From the IMG/VR virus record IMGVR_UViG_3300022907_000066, positions 1 to 30,392 of that record: a stretch of 30,392 nucleotides of DNA. The stretch is one strand, 5' to 3'. The DNA is from a virus. Under the pieces are notes generated by a model. The model was not told the DNA's origin and searched no databases. It was given only the letters and a program-made list of their open reading frames with translations. Shown in pieces: positions 1 to 6,152 of the stretch (its first letter is position 1; every line of letters starts with the position of its first letter). A program made the translations under genes and the position numbers.

Positions 1-691
1 CAGTAGTTGCGAACAGCTTGGCATACTCCTTCTGAACCAGTCTACCTGGGTGTACTAGGTCTCTACCCATAACGCCAATAGCGTGTCCCCCTTGCATTCC
101 AATAGCAGGGTGTATCATATACATGTTAGCACCAATTGAGTCACAAATACCCTTGATGCCACATAGAGCCGTGGAGTTTAGTAAAAAGGCATTCTCCTGA
201 CTCAACATTGTCATGGCTACTTCATCAGACGGGTCACTCCAACCCCCGTGTGGCGCCCAAGTAGAATCGTGAGGGTAAAAATACTCTATGCGATCAAACC
301 CTGGAGCTAGGATATAGACATTCTTGGGCTTGAGCAGTAGAGCAAAATGCATCGCTATACGAAACGCGCCCATCAGCCCATGTCCAGGCATACCGAAGTT
401 GTAGATGTGTCTATCAGTCAGTCCCCCCAACATACTAGGCCAAGTGTCTTCCTTATGCACTCCCATGCCATATGTGAAACTACAGCCTAGAGCCATGTCG
501 CCTTGGAGTCGGTAGTCTCGCTCTTCCCTGAAGCCATACTCATTGGTAGTGTAATTTAGGCTGTATGCTTTAGCCTTGTTATCCCAGCCGTGAGTTTTCA
601 GTGCATCACGGTCTTGGTTGAGATACATCTCCTCGGTATCACCTGTCATCCATGCAGAGTTGTAGTTACAAGGTTCAGATCCGAATAGCAT
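1..691 (-). CDS. SGNH/GDSL-like hydrolase, C-terminus cut by window edge
   Basis: This reading frame is open from an ATG at 689-691 to the window edge (about 230 residues), so the C-terminus is missing. Around residue 71 it carries ALGCSFTYGMGV, which fits block I of the SGNH hydrolases with Ser71 as the nucleophile. Near the visible end it has GRDLVHPG, which fits the block V Asp-x-x-His. Enzymes of this superfamily usually remove acyl groups from sugars or lipids; the substrate here is not visible. The next gene upstream (709-1455) is a clear paralogue: both share a GW segment, a [NE]x[YH]GFR segment, the block I region and a GRDLxxPGR-type end. The gap to that gene is only 17 bases, so the two are probably co-transcribed. 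No strong ribosome binding site is seen. Confidence 0.7.
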   Translation of the reverse strand, partial: MLFGSEPCNYNSAWMTGDTEEMYLNQDRDALKTHGWDNKAKAYSLNYTTNEYGFREERDYRLQGDMALGCSFTYGMGVHKEDTWPSMLGGLTDRHIYNFGMPGHGLMGAFRIAMHFALLLKPKNVYILAPGFDRIEYFYPHDSTWAPHGGWSDPSDEVAMTMLSQENAFLLNSTALCGIKGICDSIGANMYMIHPAIGMQGGHAIGVMGRDLVHPGRLVQKEYAKLFATT

Positions 692-708
692 ACTTCGAGG
701 GCGTTTTA

Positions 709-1455
709 TCAATCAAGTTGCCCCATGCGCTTCAGTACTTGGTATGAGACATATCGATGCTGCCTTCTACCAGGACTCATTAGGTCTCTGCCGTAGTCAG
801 GCTCGTCGAGTAGTTCTACCTCAGGAGATATGTGAATAAAGGTAGAGTTAAACTGATTACACAATGATTGCATAGCCCTGAGTACCATGTCCCGTCTAAT
901 CTTTTCCATTGGTCGCACATCACCTGGGATGAATTCGCTTATAAGCTCCTCACCCTCAAATCGCTCCCATTGGCTCAAGGAGTCATGCTGCTCCTGCAAT
1001 ACTACATACTCCGACTGTAGCTGCGGTAACCACGCGAGAAGCAGCCTATACTGCGATTCTAGCGACGAATTGGGTTTAGCTAGTGTGATTGCACGATGCC
1101 CTAGCTTACTAGCCACTAGATGAGGCCAAGTCATGGGTTCTGGTACGCCTACACCGAAAGCCATGTTAGACCCTAATGCGATCACCGCGCGTGGTGCAGC
1201 AGCAAAGGGCATTTCATTGCAGCGGAATCCGTGTTTGTTGATTCGATACCTAATGTCCACGGTGTCATGATCAAGGGGACTTGTTATACTCCAGGGATAC
1301 TCGCCGTTAGACATCTCTTCCCAGCCATTGGCTAGAAGCTCTTCTGGTTCGTTTTCCTTGTTGAATTCGTACCGTAGTTCCGTGTCGGACTCTATGAATT
1401 TAGCTGAATAAGGTTCGACTTCCTGTCCACTGGCGTAATAATAAAAGTCTTCCAT
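709..1455 (-). CDS. Degenerate SGNH-like paralogue, probably catalytically dead
   Basis: This 248-residue protein aligns by eye with its downstream neighbour (1-691). The shared landmarks are KHGFR near residues 74-78, ALGSNMAFGVGV at 93-104, a TWPHL/TWPSM segment just after it, and GRDLMSPGRRQH near the C-terminus. Where the neighbour has the block I serine this protein has Asn97, and where the neighbour has His in DLVHPG it has Ser. Both expected catalytic residues are therefore replaced, although Ser96 lies one position away. The gene is intact and full length, so it is not an obvious pseudogene. A non-enzymatic role, such as glycan binding or partnering the intact paralogue, is an inference. 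Its start codon follows directly on the stop of the gene at 1456-1644. Confidence 0.65.
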   Translation of the reverse strand: MEDFYYYASGQEVEPYSAKFIESDTELRYEFNKENEPEELLANGWEEMSNGEYPWSITSPLDHDTVDIRYRINKHGFRCNEMPFAAAPRAVIALGSNMAFGVGVPEPMTWPHLVASKLGHRAITLAKPNSSLESQYRLLLAWLPQLQSEYVVLQEQHDSLSQWERFEGEELISEFIPGDVRPMEKIRRDMVLRAMQSLCNQFNSTFIHISPEVELLDEPDYGRDLMSPGRRQHRYVSYQVLKRMGQLD

Positions 1456-1644
1456 TTAGAGGTTTCTCATATCCCTGTAGAAGTCCTTCTCACAGTTCGC
1501 CCAAGATTCAGGTCGCTGTTTTAGCCAGCACATAACAATAGCCATGCCTACAGCCTGACCTTTGGCACCACCGAAGTATCTGCCTGTGTAGTACGATATG
1601 AAAGTGCAGGTAAATGTTATTGCAGTTAGAGTGATCTCATCCAT
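1456..1644 (-). CDS. Small membrane protein of unknown function
   Basis: This 62-residue protein has a hydrophobic N-terminal half (about residues 5-40) that could form one or two membrane segments, with a glycine-rich stretch GRYFGGAKGQAVG inside it. A charged C-terminal tail follows. I do not recognise a family. It sits in a tight run: its start lies inside the end of the gene at 1626-1847 (19 bases shared), and its stop touches the start of the SGNH-like gene at 709-1455. Translational coupling with its neighbours is likely. Small membrane proteins are common in early and accessory regions of T4-like phages, but no role can be assigned. Confidence 0.55.
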   Translation of the reverse strand: MDEITLTAITFTCTFISYYTGRYFGGAKGQAVGMAIVMCWLKQRPESWANCEKDFYRDMRNL

Positions 1645-1847
1645 TCCTTAAGGCTCCCTTTTTTTAATGCTTCACCGAAAGACTCATCTTCCAGTTGCTC
1701 GTAAATGTGAATTAGGAAGCCACGATTATTGTTCGTGTATTCCTCGTAGGTCAATAATTCATCACCCCATTCACCGCGCTCCTCGCAGTTCCTATGGTAC
1801 ATCTTGCGACAAAAAGATTCAAACTGTTCCAGTGCATAAACGCTCAT
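1626..1847 (-). CDS. Small acidic protein of unknown function
   Basis: This 73-residue protein is rich in Glu, Tyr and aromatic residues and is probably soluble and helical. It contains two cysteines near the N-terminus (around FCRKMYHRNC), too few to claim a metal site. No family is recognised. It overlaps the HAD-type gene upstream by 29 bases and the small membrane gene downstream by 19 bases, so all are probably read from one transcript. The long overlaps leave its start somewhat uncertain; the ATG giving MSVYALEQ is the only one near the beginning. Confidence 0.5.
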   Translation of the reverse strand: MSVYALEQFESFCRKMYHRNCEERGEWGDELLTYEEYTNNNRGFLIHIYEQLEDESFGEALKKGSLKEWMRSL

Positions 1848-2427
1848 AGTTTACCTCTATATAGTTGTAAATCATTTCCCAGCCCTTCACCAGAGTGAAG
1901 TCTCCTTGGTCGTGCATGTTATATTTATGCTCGATCAATAAAGTTTCATAACCTAGAGCAGCACCTACCCTAGCGTTTGTAGTTTTGTCCTCGATCCAGA
2001 TACTGTCAGCATACTTTGCCTGTAGCTCCTCGAGGATATCATCCTTGTCAGCACCACAAGGCAAGCATATAACTTCCTCGAAAGTGTTATCGCCAAATAA
2101 CTTAGCAAGGTTGCGCTCTCTCAGTTTCTTTGCATAAGGATCGTCGCTTAGGCTAGTGACCGCTACAAACTTGACCTGTAGCTTTTCGTGCAGCAGCTTG
2201 ATATAGTACTGCGCGTCACGGAGCGGAGGAAGAAAGCCTATTGCAGCCGAAGAGTTGAATTGCTCGACTAGTTTCTTTGACAACGACTTCTCCATGCCAT
2301 ACCGAGTGTCGATGCCGTAGTGCTCCTTGTATCCAGGAACCTGGGTGTGACCGCGATGATCCATCCATACTGTAAAGCCTTCTTCCCAGTCAAGTACACA
2401 TCCGTCTATGTCAGTTAGTACAATCAT
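1819..2427 (-). CDS. HAD-superfamily phosphatase, possibly a 5'-nucleotidase
   Basis: The N-terminus reads MIVLTDIDGCVLDW, the DxDG nucleophile motif of haloacid dehalogenase phosphatases (Asp6 nucleophile, Asp8 acid/base). VAVTSLSDD near the middle fits motif II with its Thr/Ser. The basic KKLRERN segment could supply the motif III lysine. WIEDKTTN fits the acidic motif IV. At 202 residues it matches small cytosolic HAD enzymes; deoxynucleotide 5'-nucleotidases share the DxDGVxxD start, but the substrate is inferred. Such an enzyme could tune nucleotide pools next to the phage's own dNTP synthesis. It overlaps the exported-protein gene upstream by four bases (ATGA type). Confidence 0.75.
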   Translation of the reverse strand: MIVLTDIDGCVLDWEEGFTVWMDHRGHTQVPGYKEHYGIDTRYGMEKSLSKKLVEQFNSSAAIGFLPPLRDAQYYIKLLHEKLQVKFVAVTSLSDDPYAKKLRERNLAKLFGDNTFEEVICLPCGADKDDILEELQAKYADSIWIEDKTTNARVGAALGYETLLIEHKYNMHDQGDFTLVKGWEMIYNYIEVNYERLCTGTV

Positions 2428-2786
2428 TTACACCTGCCCCATCTACCGCACTCATACGCCTGACGCTTTGCTTCGTTAAAGGCTGCGCGTTCTCGCTCAT
2501 ACACACCCATCTGGTATGCACAATCTATGCGGTTGCCTCGACATCTGAAACGAGGGTACCGCTTATCAAAGGGATACCATGTTCCTGAGGAACTGTAATA
2601 ACCCATGCTAGAGTATTCCTCATAGCCAGAGTACGCTGGACTATACGACTGCCTGTCGCTCCACCACTTACCAACTAGGATGCCAGTAACGCCGATAGCA
2701 ACCTTGTCACTAGTGCTACTAGCCTCTACTGATTGTGAAACACCTAAAGCCGCGATGATTACCGCGGCAATTGCTAATTTTTTCAT
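2424..2786 (-). CDS. Small exported protein with signal peptide
   Basis: This 120-residue protein begins with a clear Sec-type signal: MKK, a hydrophobic core rich in Ala, Ile and Val, and a probable cleavage site after VEA around residues 20-22. The mature part is rich in Tyr, Ser and Gly, followed by an Arg-rich end with four cysteines that could form two disulfide bonds in the periplasm. A short glycine/valine stretch (VAIGVTGILVG) right after the signal may be a second hydrophobic patch. No family is recognised. Periplasmic phage proteins of this size sometimes act in superinfection exclusion or lysis control, but nothing here proves that. The stop overlaps the HAD gene start by four bases. 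Confidence 0.6.
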   Translation of the reverse strand: MKKLAIAAVIIAALGVSQSVEASSTSDKVAIGVTGILVGKWWSDRQSYSPAYSGYEEYSSMGYYSSSGTWYPFDKRYPRFRCRGNRIDCAYQMGVYERERAAFNEAKRQAYECGRWGRCK

Positions 2787-2794
2787 TGTATCTC

Positions 2795-3178
2795 CTAAAC
2801 CGTTGTGTACCCTTTGCCGTATCGGCCTACTTCCATATGTATATAGAAAGCAGTGTCGAAGTAATCGACCATTGCGTCGGAGTTGTCATACCAACCGCGA
2901 CCCACTTTAGCAGGGGCAGACTTGATAGTGGTAAGGATCTTGTCAAACATACCCTTGTACTCGCCATACATGTTCGTATGATAGTGGTTGATAGACTGAA
3001 AACCAGAGCCAGTGAATTGCTCACCGACAGTTTCTAGCAGACCCTTGGGCCCTTTAGTGAGAGAGACGGAAACGGCTAGTCCGCCAGAGGATTTACGAAC
3101 CGAGAAACGATACTTAGGGAACTCCTTCTTGAGTTCTTCACGAATCGCCTTAACTTCAGTTGCTGATATATAAGCCAT
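2795..3178 (-). CDS. LPD29-like protein of unknown function
   Basis: The protein (127 residues from the ATG at 3176-3178) opens with MAYISATEVKAIREELKK, followed by FPKYRFSVR and a strand-rich middle. It ends with YFDTAFYIHMEVGRYGKGY. This order (IREELK, FP..FSVR, then a YFDT-type end) matches my memory of the LPD29 large polyvalent protein-associated domain found in many phages and mobile elements. That assignment rests on pattern memory only. The function of the family is unknown. A GTG nine bases upstream could add MNF, but AGGA is placed better for the ATG. The gene lies downstream of promoter 3414-3442 and of a GC-rich hairpin at 3217-3239. Confidence 0.6.
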   Translation of the reverse strand: MAYISATEVKAIREELKKEFPKYRFSVRKSSGGLAVSVSLTKGPKGLLETVGEQFTGSGFQSINHYHTNMYGEYKGMFDKILTTIKSAPAKVGRGWYDNSDAMVDYFDTAFYIHMEVGRYGKGYTTV

Positions 3179-3198
3179 AAAATTCACATCCTAACAAT

Positions 3199-3239
3199 AA
3201 AAAAAGAAACAGTCATGCGCGGTATCGACACAGCCGCGC
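3199..3239 (-). terminator. GC-rich hairpin followed by U-tract, possible weak terminator
   Basis: On the minus strand GCGCGG (3234-3239) pairs perfectly with CCGCGC (3217-3222) across an 11-base loop, and a T-rich tract follows at 3199-3205. The tract starts about 11 bases after the stem, farther than in a standard intrinsic terminator. It lies between the 43-residue gene and the LPD29-like gene, so it could be an attenuator or an RNA-stability element instead. Confidence 0.35.
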
Positions 3240-3252
3240 TCCTGCCGTAACG

Positions 3253-3384
3253 CTACACCATAACTGCTGACTCCAACTTTAATTTGAATATCTTCATTTC
3301 AAGTTGTGCGATGCGAATAGGGCATACCTCAGACTTGAGTTTTGTTTCTAGCAACTGAAGAAATTCTTTTTTCGTATATCGCAT
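3253..3384 (-). CDS. Very small protein (43 residues), probable early gene
   Basis: A 43-residue frame runs from ATG at 3382-3384 to TAG at 3253-3255. The product starts MRYTKKEFLQLLETKLK and is a basic, probably helical peptide with one cysteine. It is supported by context, not by homology. A good purine-rich ribosome binding site (GAGAGAGAAAA) lies just upstream, and a complete TTGCGT-17-TATAAT promoter sits at 3414-3442. The same promoter/RBS arrangement precedes the gene at 3894-4115. Without this gene the stretch 3188-3481 would be unexplained. Chance cannot be excluded at this length. Confidence 0.5.
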   Translation of the reverse strand: MRYTKKEFLQLLETKLKSEVCPIRIAQLEMKIFKLKLESAVMV

Positions 3385-3385
3385 A

Positions 3386-3479
3386 ACTTTTCTCTCTCAA
3401 CTTTTGAACTACTATTATATGACAATCTGACCCTAAACGCAACCTTTTTATCACGTTTTCTTAGAACCTTTTGTTATAT
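3386..3479 (-). repeat. Promoter/RBS cassette, copy A
   Basis: This stretch of about 94 bases resembles 4117-4213. Shared blocks on the plus strand are TTTTCTCTCTCAAC, ACTATTATATG, CGCAACCTTTTT and CCTTTTGTTATAT, in the same order and nearly the same spacing. Read on the minus strand, it contains an A-rich upstream region, a promoter and a strong ribosome binding site. Confidence 0.7.
3414..3442 (-). promoter_or_regulatory. Sigma70-type promoter A (TTGCGT-17-TATAAT)
   Basis: On the minus strand, TTGCGT (3437-3442) is followed after 17 bases by TATAAT (3414-3419). It is preceded by an A-rich stretch that could act as an UP element. It should drive the 43-residue gene and the run 3187-709. The same layout recurs at 4148-4176. 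Confidence 0.7.
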
Positions 3480-3481
3480 GC

Positions 3482-3829
3482 TTATAACGTTCTGATCATA
3501 TAAGCAGGCTTAGAAGGGTCCAGAATAAGCTCTGGGTTAGTCACCTCGAGCACCTCGTAAGGGTTGTTTTTCTTTAGTTGCCATTTCTCAATGACTGGGC
3601 GACCGGACTCGTCCTCGTCCACAACGATGTAAGCAACGGTCTTTTTGACAGTCGCATAACGATAGCCAGGAGCACCACCAGCCGTGTCACCGACCCACAC
3701 TAGATGAGGAAAGCAGCACCACTCGCTACAGTTCTCTACCCTATCAGTGTTATTAGAGTACTCAAAGTACTGTCCATGATCCTTCTCAGTGAAGCATCCA
3801 ATAGGGTTGACCGTGTGAGTGTAGTACAT
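3482..3829 (-). CDS. Hypothetical protein
   Basis: This 115-residue protein has an aromatic and cysteine-rich first half (a cysteine near residue 12 and a SEWCCF cluster) and a strand-rich second half, including KKTVAYIVVDEDESGRP and KWQLKKNNPYE. I recognise no family. It is probably cytosolic, as no signal or membrane segment is seen. It lies second in the short unit that starts at promoter 4148-4176. Its stop codon directly abuts the upstream end of promoter cassette copy A, so the two units follow each other without a spacer. Its position among small genes under a sigma70-type promoter suggests early expression. Confidence 0.5.
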   Translation of the reverse strand: MYYTHTVNPIGCFTEKDHGQYFEYSNNTDRVENCSEWCCFPHLVWVGDTAGGAPGYRYATVKKTVAYIVVDEDESGRPVIEKWQLKKNNPYEVLEVTNPELILDPSKPAYMIRTL

Positions 3830-3893
3830 ATTTAAAGCCTTTTCATTGCAGCAATTGAAATTCTAAGAACCTGAGACTCGGAGCAGCCTAGAG

Positions 3894-4115
3894 TCAGCAG
3901 AGCTGTACTATGCGGTCTGCTGGACTGACGTAACCAGTGTAGCAATCAGCCAGGTAATCAAACTGATCTGTATAGTTGTCTGGCGCTTTGCCCAGCATGT
4001 TCATGTGTACATCTGCATCCACATAGTTCCAATTAACTGATCCATCTTCCCACAGGTTCTCAGTACTGGTTACTGCTTTATTGAATGCTCGGGCTATCTG
4101 TGTTGATATAATCAT
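3894..4115 (-). CDS. Small hypothetical protein, probable early gene
   Basis: This 73-residue acidic protein (beginning MIISTQIARAFNKA) contains several Asp, Asn and Tyr residues and no recognisable motif. The start is well supported by the purine-rich ribosome binding site GAGAGAGAAA just upstream, which is part of promoter cassette copy B. It is the first gene after promoter 4148-4176. The 64-base gap to the next gene (3830-3893) contains a short inverted repeat, GACTC/GAGTC, but no T-run, so no terminator is called there. Confidence 0.5.
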   Translation of the reverse strand: MIISTQIARAFNKAVTSTENLWEDGSVNWNYVDADVHMNMLGKAPDNYTDQFDYLADCYTGYVSPADRIVQLC

Positions 4116-4116
4116 A

Positions 4117-4213
4117 TTTTCTCTCTCAACTCGACTTTTGAAACACTATTATATGCTATATTGGTGCCCTTCGCAACCTTTTTTTCGCCTTTTTTTAGAT
4201 CCTTTTGTTATAT
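4117..4213 (-). repeat. Promoter/RBS cassette, copy B
   Basis: This is the second copy of the cassette at 3386-3479. It has the same block order with a small insertion between the CTCTC block and the TTTTGAA block. At its far end the conserved TTGTTATAT runs into a plus-strand TATAAATA box, so this copy also borders a divergent promoter. Confidence 0.7.
4148..4176 (-). promoter_or_regulatory. Sigma70-type promoter B (TTGCGA-17-TATAAT)
   Basis: On the minus strand, TTGCGA (4171-4176) and TATAAT (4148-4153) are separated by exactly 17 bases, with an A-rich region upstream. It serves the genes 3894-4115 and 3482-3829. Confidence 0.7.
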
Positions 4214-4218
4214 AAATA
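4211..4218 (+). promoter_or_regulatory. T4-type late promoter box TATAAATA
   Basis: A perfect TATAAATA lies on the plus strand 31 bases before the ATG of the homing-endonuclease-like gene. By the T4 late convention transcription would start near 4224. It is divergent from promoter B. It is the only late box I found on the plus strand, matching the only plus-strand gene. Confidence 0.6.
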
Positions 4219-4249
4219 TGCAATAACCATTGATTTGAGTATATACAAT

Positions 4250-4774
4250 ATGGCTAGAGCAAGCAGGTTTTTTCTCTTCCTGACGCGATCCGAGTACTGG
4301 ATTGTCGATGAAAACACCCTACAAGAGGTCCCCAAGCCACGCGAGATGATCATCAAGCAGTCCACTGTAGAAGGTGTGCGAGACTATGTGATCATTGCTA
4401 ACAAGCAAAACCTTCCTATTGTAGACCGCTGTAGAGACAGGACAGCTTGGCACACTCCAGAAGGAAGACAACGTATTAGAGAAGCCAAGCTAGGAGAGAA
4501 TCACCCAGCAGTGCAGAAAGGGCGCAGTCAGGAGTTCCGAGATAAAGTATCCAAGACTATGAAAGGCACCCGTCGAGGTGAGTTTAACCCTATGTACGGT
4601 AGAAAGCATAAGCCTTCTACAATACGCAAGATTCGTGAATCAGCCTACAGTAGATCTAAGCGAAAGTGGTGCGTCGAACCCACTGGCAAAATGCATCTCG
4701 TTGAATTAGATGGATTTGAGCTACCAGCGGATTGGCAATGGGGTCGTTACTATGACCCATATCGCCCTGACTAG
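4250..4774 (+). CDS. NUMOD3-type homing-endonuclease relative, catalytic domain not visible
   Basis: The protein has 174 residues from the ATG at 4250; a TTG at 4205 would extend it but overlaps the late promoter box. The centre contains two NUMOD3-like DNA-binding repeats, GENHPAVQKGRSQEFRDKVS and GEFNPMYGRKHKPSTIRKI. The basic C-terminus ends in ELPADWQWGRY, a pattern typical of the tail of such proteins. I see neither a GIY-YIG nor an HNH motif in the first 80 residues, so it may be a remnant, or it may have a diverged nuclease domain. It is the only plus-strand gene, has its own late box, and shares its terminal CTAG with the stop of the convergent gene at 4771-5271. This fits insertion of a selfish element. 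Confidence 0.7.
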   Translation: MARASRFFLFLTRSEYWIVDENTLQEVPKPREMIIKQSTVEGVRDYVIIANKQNLPIVDRCRDRTAWHTPEGRQRIREAKLGENHPAVQKGRSQEFRDKVSKTMKGTRRGEFNPMYGRKHKPSTIRKIRESAYSRSKRKWCVEPTGKMHLVELDGFELPADWQWGRYYDPYRPD

Positions 4775-5271
4775 GCGACTGATTTCTTTGGAGACCTTTT
4801 CTTTCGCGGTTTCTTTTTTACAGGGACATTATACTCCTCTATACCCAATGCGGGCAACAGAGTCTCTAACTGAGGACATAGCTCTAGCAGCGTCCCGTCT
4901 TTAGCAGCCGTCAACCACTTAGCTTCCATATGATGTAAGCCTTCCAATACCTGCATCCAGTTAGCCTCTCGCTTCCAATCAACCAGCTTTTGCATATTGC
5001 CATTAGGATCAGAGAATGCATTTATACGTCTCCATTCCATCTGGATAGTTGTATCACTCATTCCTGCAGGGATATCTTCATCCAGTTTGATTGTATCTGG
5101 CATACCGCTGGGCAGCCCCCAGTCAACTTTTTGCGCTCCAACACCCCATCGCACGATAGACACCAAGGTCTGGTTGTTTTCTGCCCATTGCTTGAGCCTT
5201 GCTACCTGTGCGTCTACACCTTCAGCTTTGAATACCCATTCAAACCCTTCGTCCACTTGTCTAAACTTCAT
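4771..5271 (-). CDS. Conserved phage protein, possibly DUF6433, with basic tail
   Basis: This 166-residue protein has a distinctive central block: VRWGVGAQKVDWGLPSGMPD, then IQMEWRRINAF and MQKLVDWKREANW. These resemble a conserved unknown family that I remember beside RNase H in marine T4-like phages (possibly DUF6433). The C-terminus is strongly basic (KKKPRKKRSPKKS), suggesting nucleic-acid binding. The gene starts two bases after the stop of RNase H and should be co-translated with it, which hints at a role in DNA replication or repair. No enzymatic motif is recognised. Its stop shares CTAG with the convergent NUMOD3-type gene. Confidence 0.65.
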   Translation of the reverse strand: MKFRQVDEGFEWVFKAEGVDAQVARLKQWAENNQTLVSIVRWGVGAQKVDWGLPSGMPDTIKLDEDIPAGMSDTTIQMEWRRINAFSDPNGNMQKLVDWKREANWMQVLEGLHHMEAKWLTAAKDGTLLELCPQLETLLPALGIEEYNVPVKKKPRKKRSPKKSVA

Positions 5272-5273
5272 TC

Positions 5274-6152
5274 TTAGAAATCCTCCGCGACATCAATCAT
5301 GCCTTTCAATTTGTATTTAATAAAATAATTTAAGAGTTGACCCTTATCTTTATTTAGTTGCCGTTGATATGACGATATAATCTCTTCCTTTATATCCGCT
5401 GGAGTCATGCTTAGATCTACAAGTTGCTTGTTGCGCACATAGCCAGCAGCCATATCACCTGTCACAAAATCCTCGGGTGACATCTTCTTCCACTCAGCCA
5501 ATAGAACCTTGCGAATTGGCTTTTGCCTCTTATCAGTGACAAAGGTATCATCGTCGCTCAAGATATTAGGCACACCATCACCCTTGTCACCCTGGATGAT
5601 ATGTTCCATCAAAATAGCATGTGCCGATTCTTCAATCTTTATCATCTTTTTCTTGACAGGTGAGTATTGATGCACGTTTGGCCACTTCTGCAATTGATTG
5701 AAGTCATGGTCACCAGATATAATCAATAACGGCTCAGCTTCCTCGAACAACACGCCTTCTTTAGCGGTTTGACTGTACGCCGCTAGTGCGCCGATAACAT
5801 CGTCAGCCTCAGCACCATCTACATCGATCACAGGGTAAGGTAGGAACTCATCTATCTCATTGCGTATCGCGTTCAGTGCTTCAAAGATGCTAGGCCAATC
5901 AAAGCCTGAATCGTCGCGCACTTTTCTGCGGGAGGCCTTGTAGTAAGGGAACACTTTCTTGCGCCAATAGTGTCGATTGTCGCATGCGATGACAAGATCA
6001 CCAAACTCATTGCCGAACCTAGTCTTGTATCCACGTATGGCATTCAAGATCATGTGTCGTAACAGAGGTACATTTACCTCAACATCAGTTCTGCCGCGAA
6101 TCTCGCCCATGAAGGTCGAAATCGCGGTTTGATTGAAATCTACTACTATCAT
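5274..6152 (-). CDS. rnh: RNase H / FEN-1-type 5'-3' exonuclease
   Basis: This 292-residue protein (T4 RNase H has about 305) shows the ordered acidic motifs of the FEN-1/T4 RNase H family. They are IVVDFNQ at the N-terminus, ACDNRHYWRKKVFPYYKASR with the bridge-region basic residues, VDGAEADDVIGAL, IISGDHDFNQL, and GDKGDGVPNI of the helix-hairpin-helix. These aspartates bind the two metal ions. In T4 the enzyme removes RNA primers and trims flaps on the lagging strand, working with the gp32 single-strand-binding protein. That role fits the gp61-type primase encoded at 16458-17480. The start overlaps the end of the 6149-6664 gene by four bases, so translation is probably coupled. Transcription is likely from promoter 6692-6720. 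Confidence 0.93.
   Translation of the reverse strand: MIVVDFNQTAISTFMGEIRGRTDVEVNVPLLRHMILNAIRGYKTRFGNEFGDLVIACDNRHYWRKKVFPYYKASRRKVRDDSGFDWPSIFEALNAIRNEIDEFLPYPVIDVDGAEADDVIGALAAYSQTAKEGVLFEEAEPLLIISGDHDFNQLQKWPNVHQYSPVKKKMIKIEESAHAILMEHIIQGDKGDGVPNILSDDDTFVTDKRQKPIRKVLLAEWKKMSPEDFVTGDMAAGYVRNKQLVDLSMTPADIKEEIISSYQRQLNKDKGQLLNYFIKYKLKGMIDVAEDF

Noticed and set aside
709-1455. Calling the SGNH-like copy a pseudogene
   Set aside because: The frame is complete, tightly packed between genes and without stops. Only catalytic residues are replaced, which fits a pseudoenzyme better than a decaying gene.
3850-3896. Inverted repeat GACTC/GAGTC and a small palindrome between two short genes
   Set aside because: Stem too short, loop of 11 bases and no T-run on either side, so it does not qualify as a terminator.
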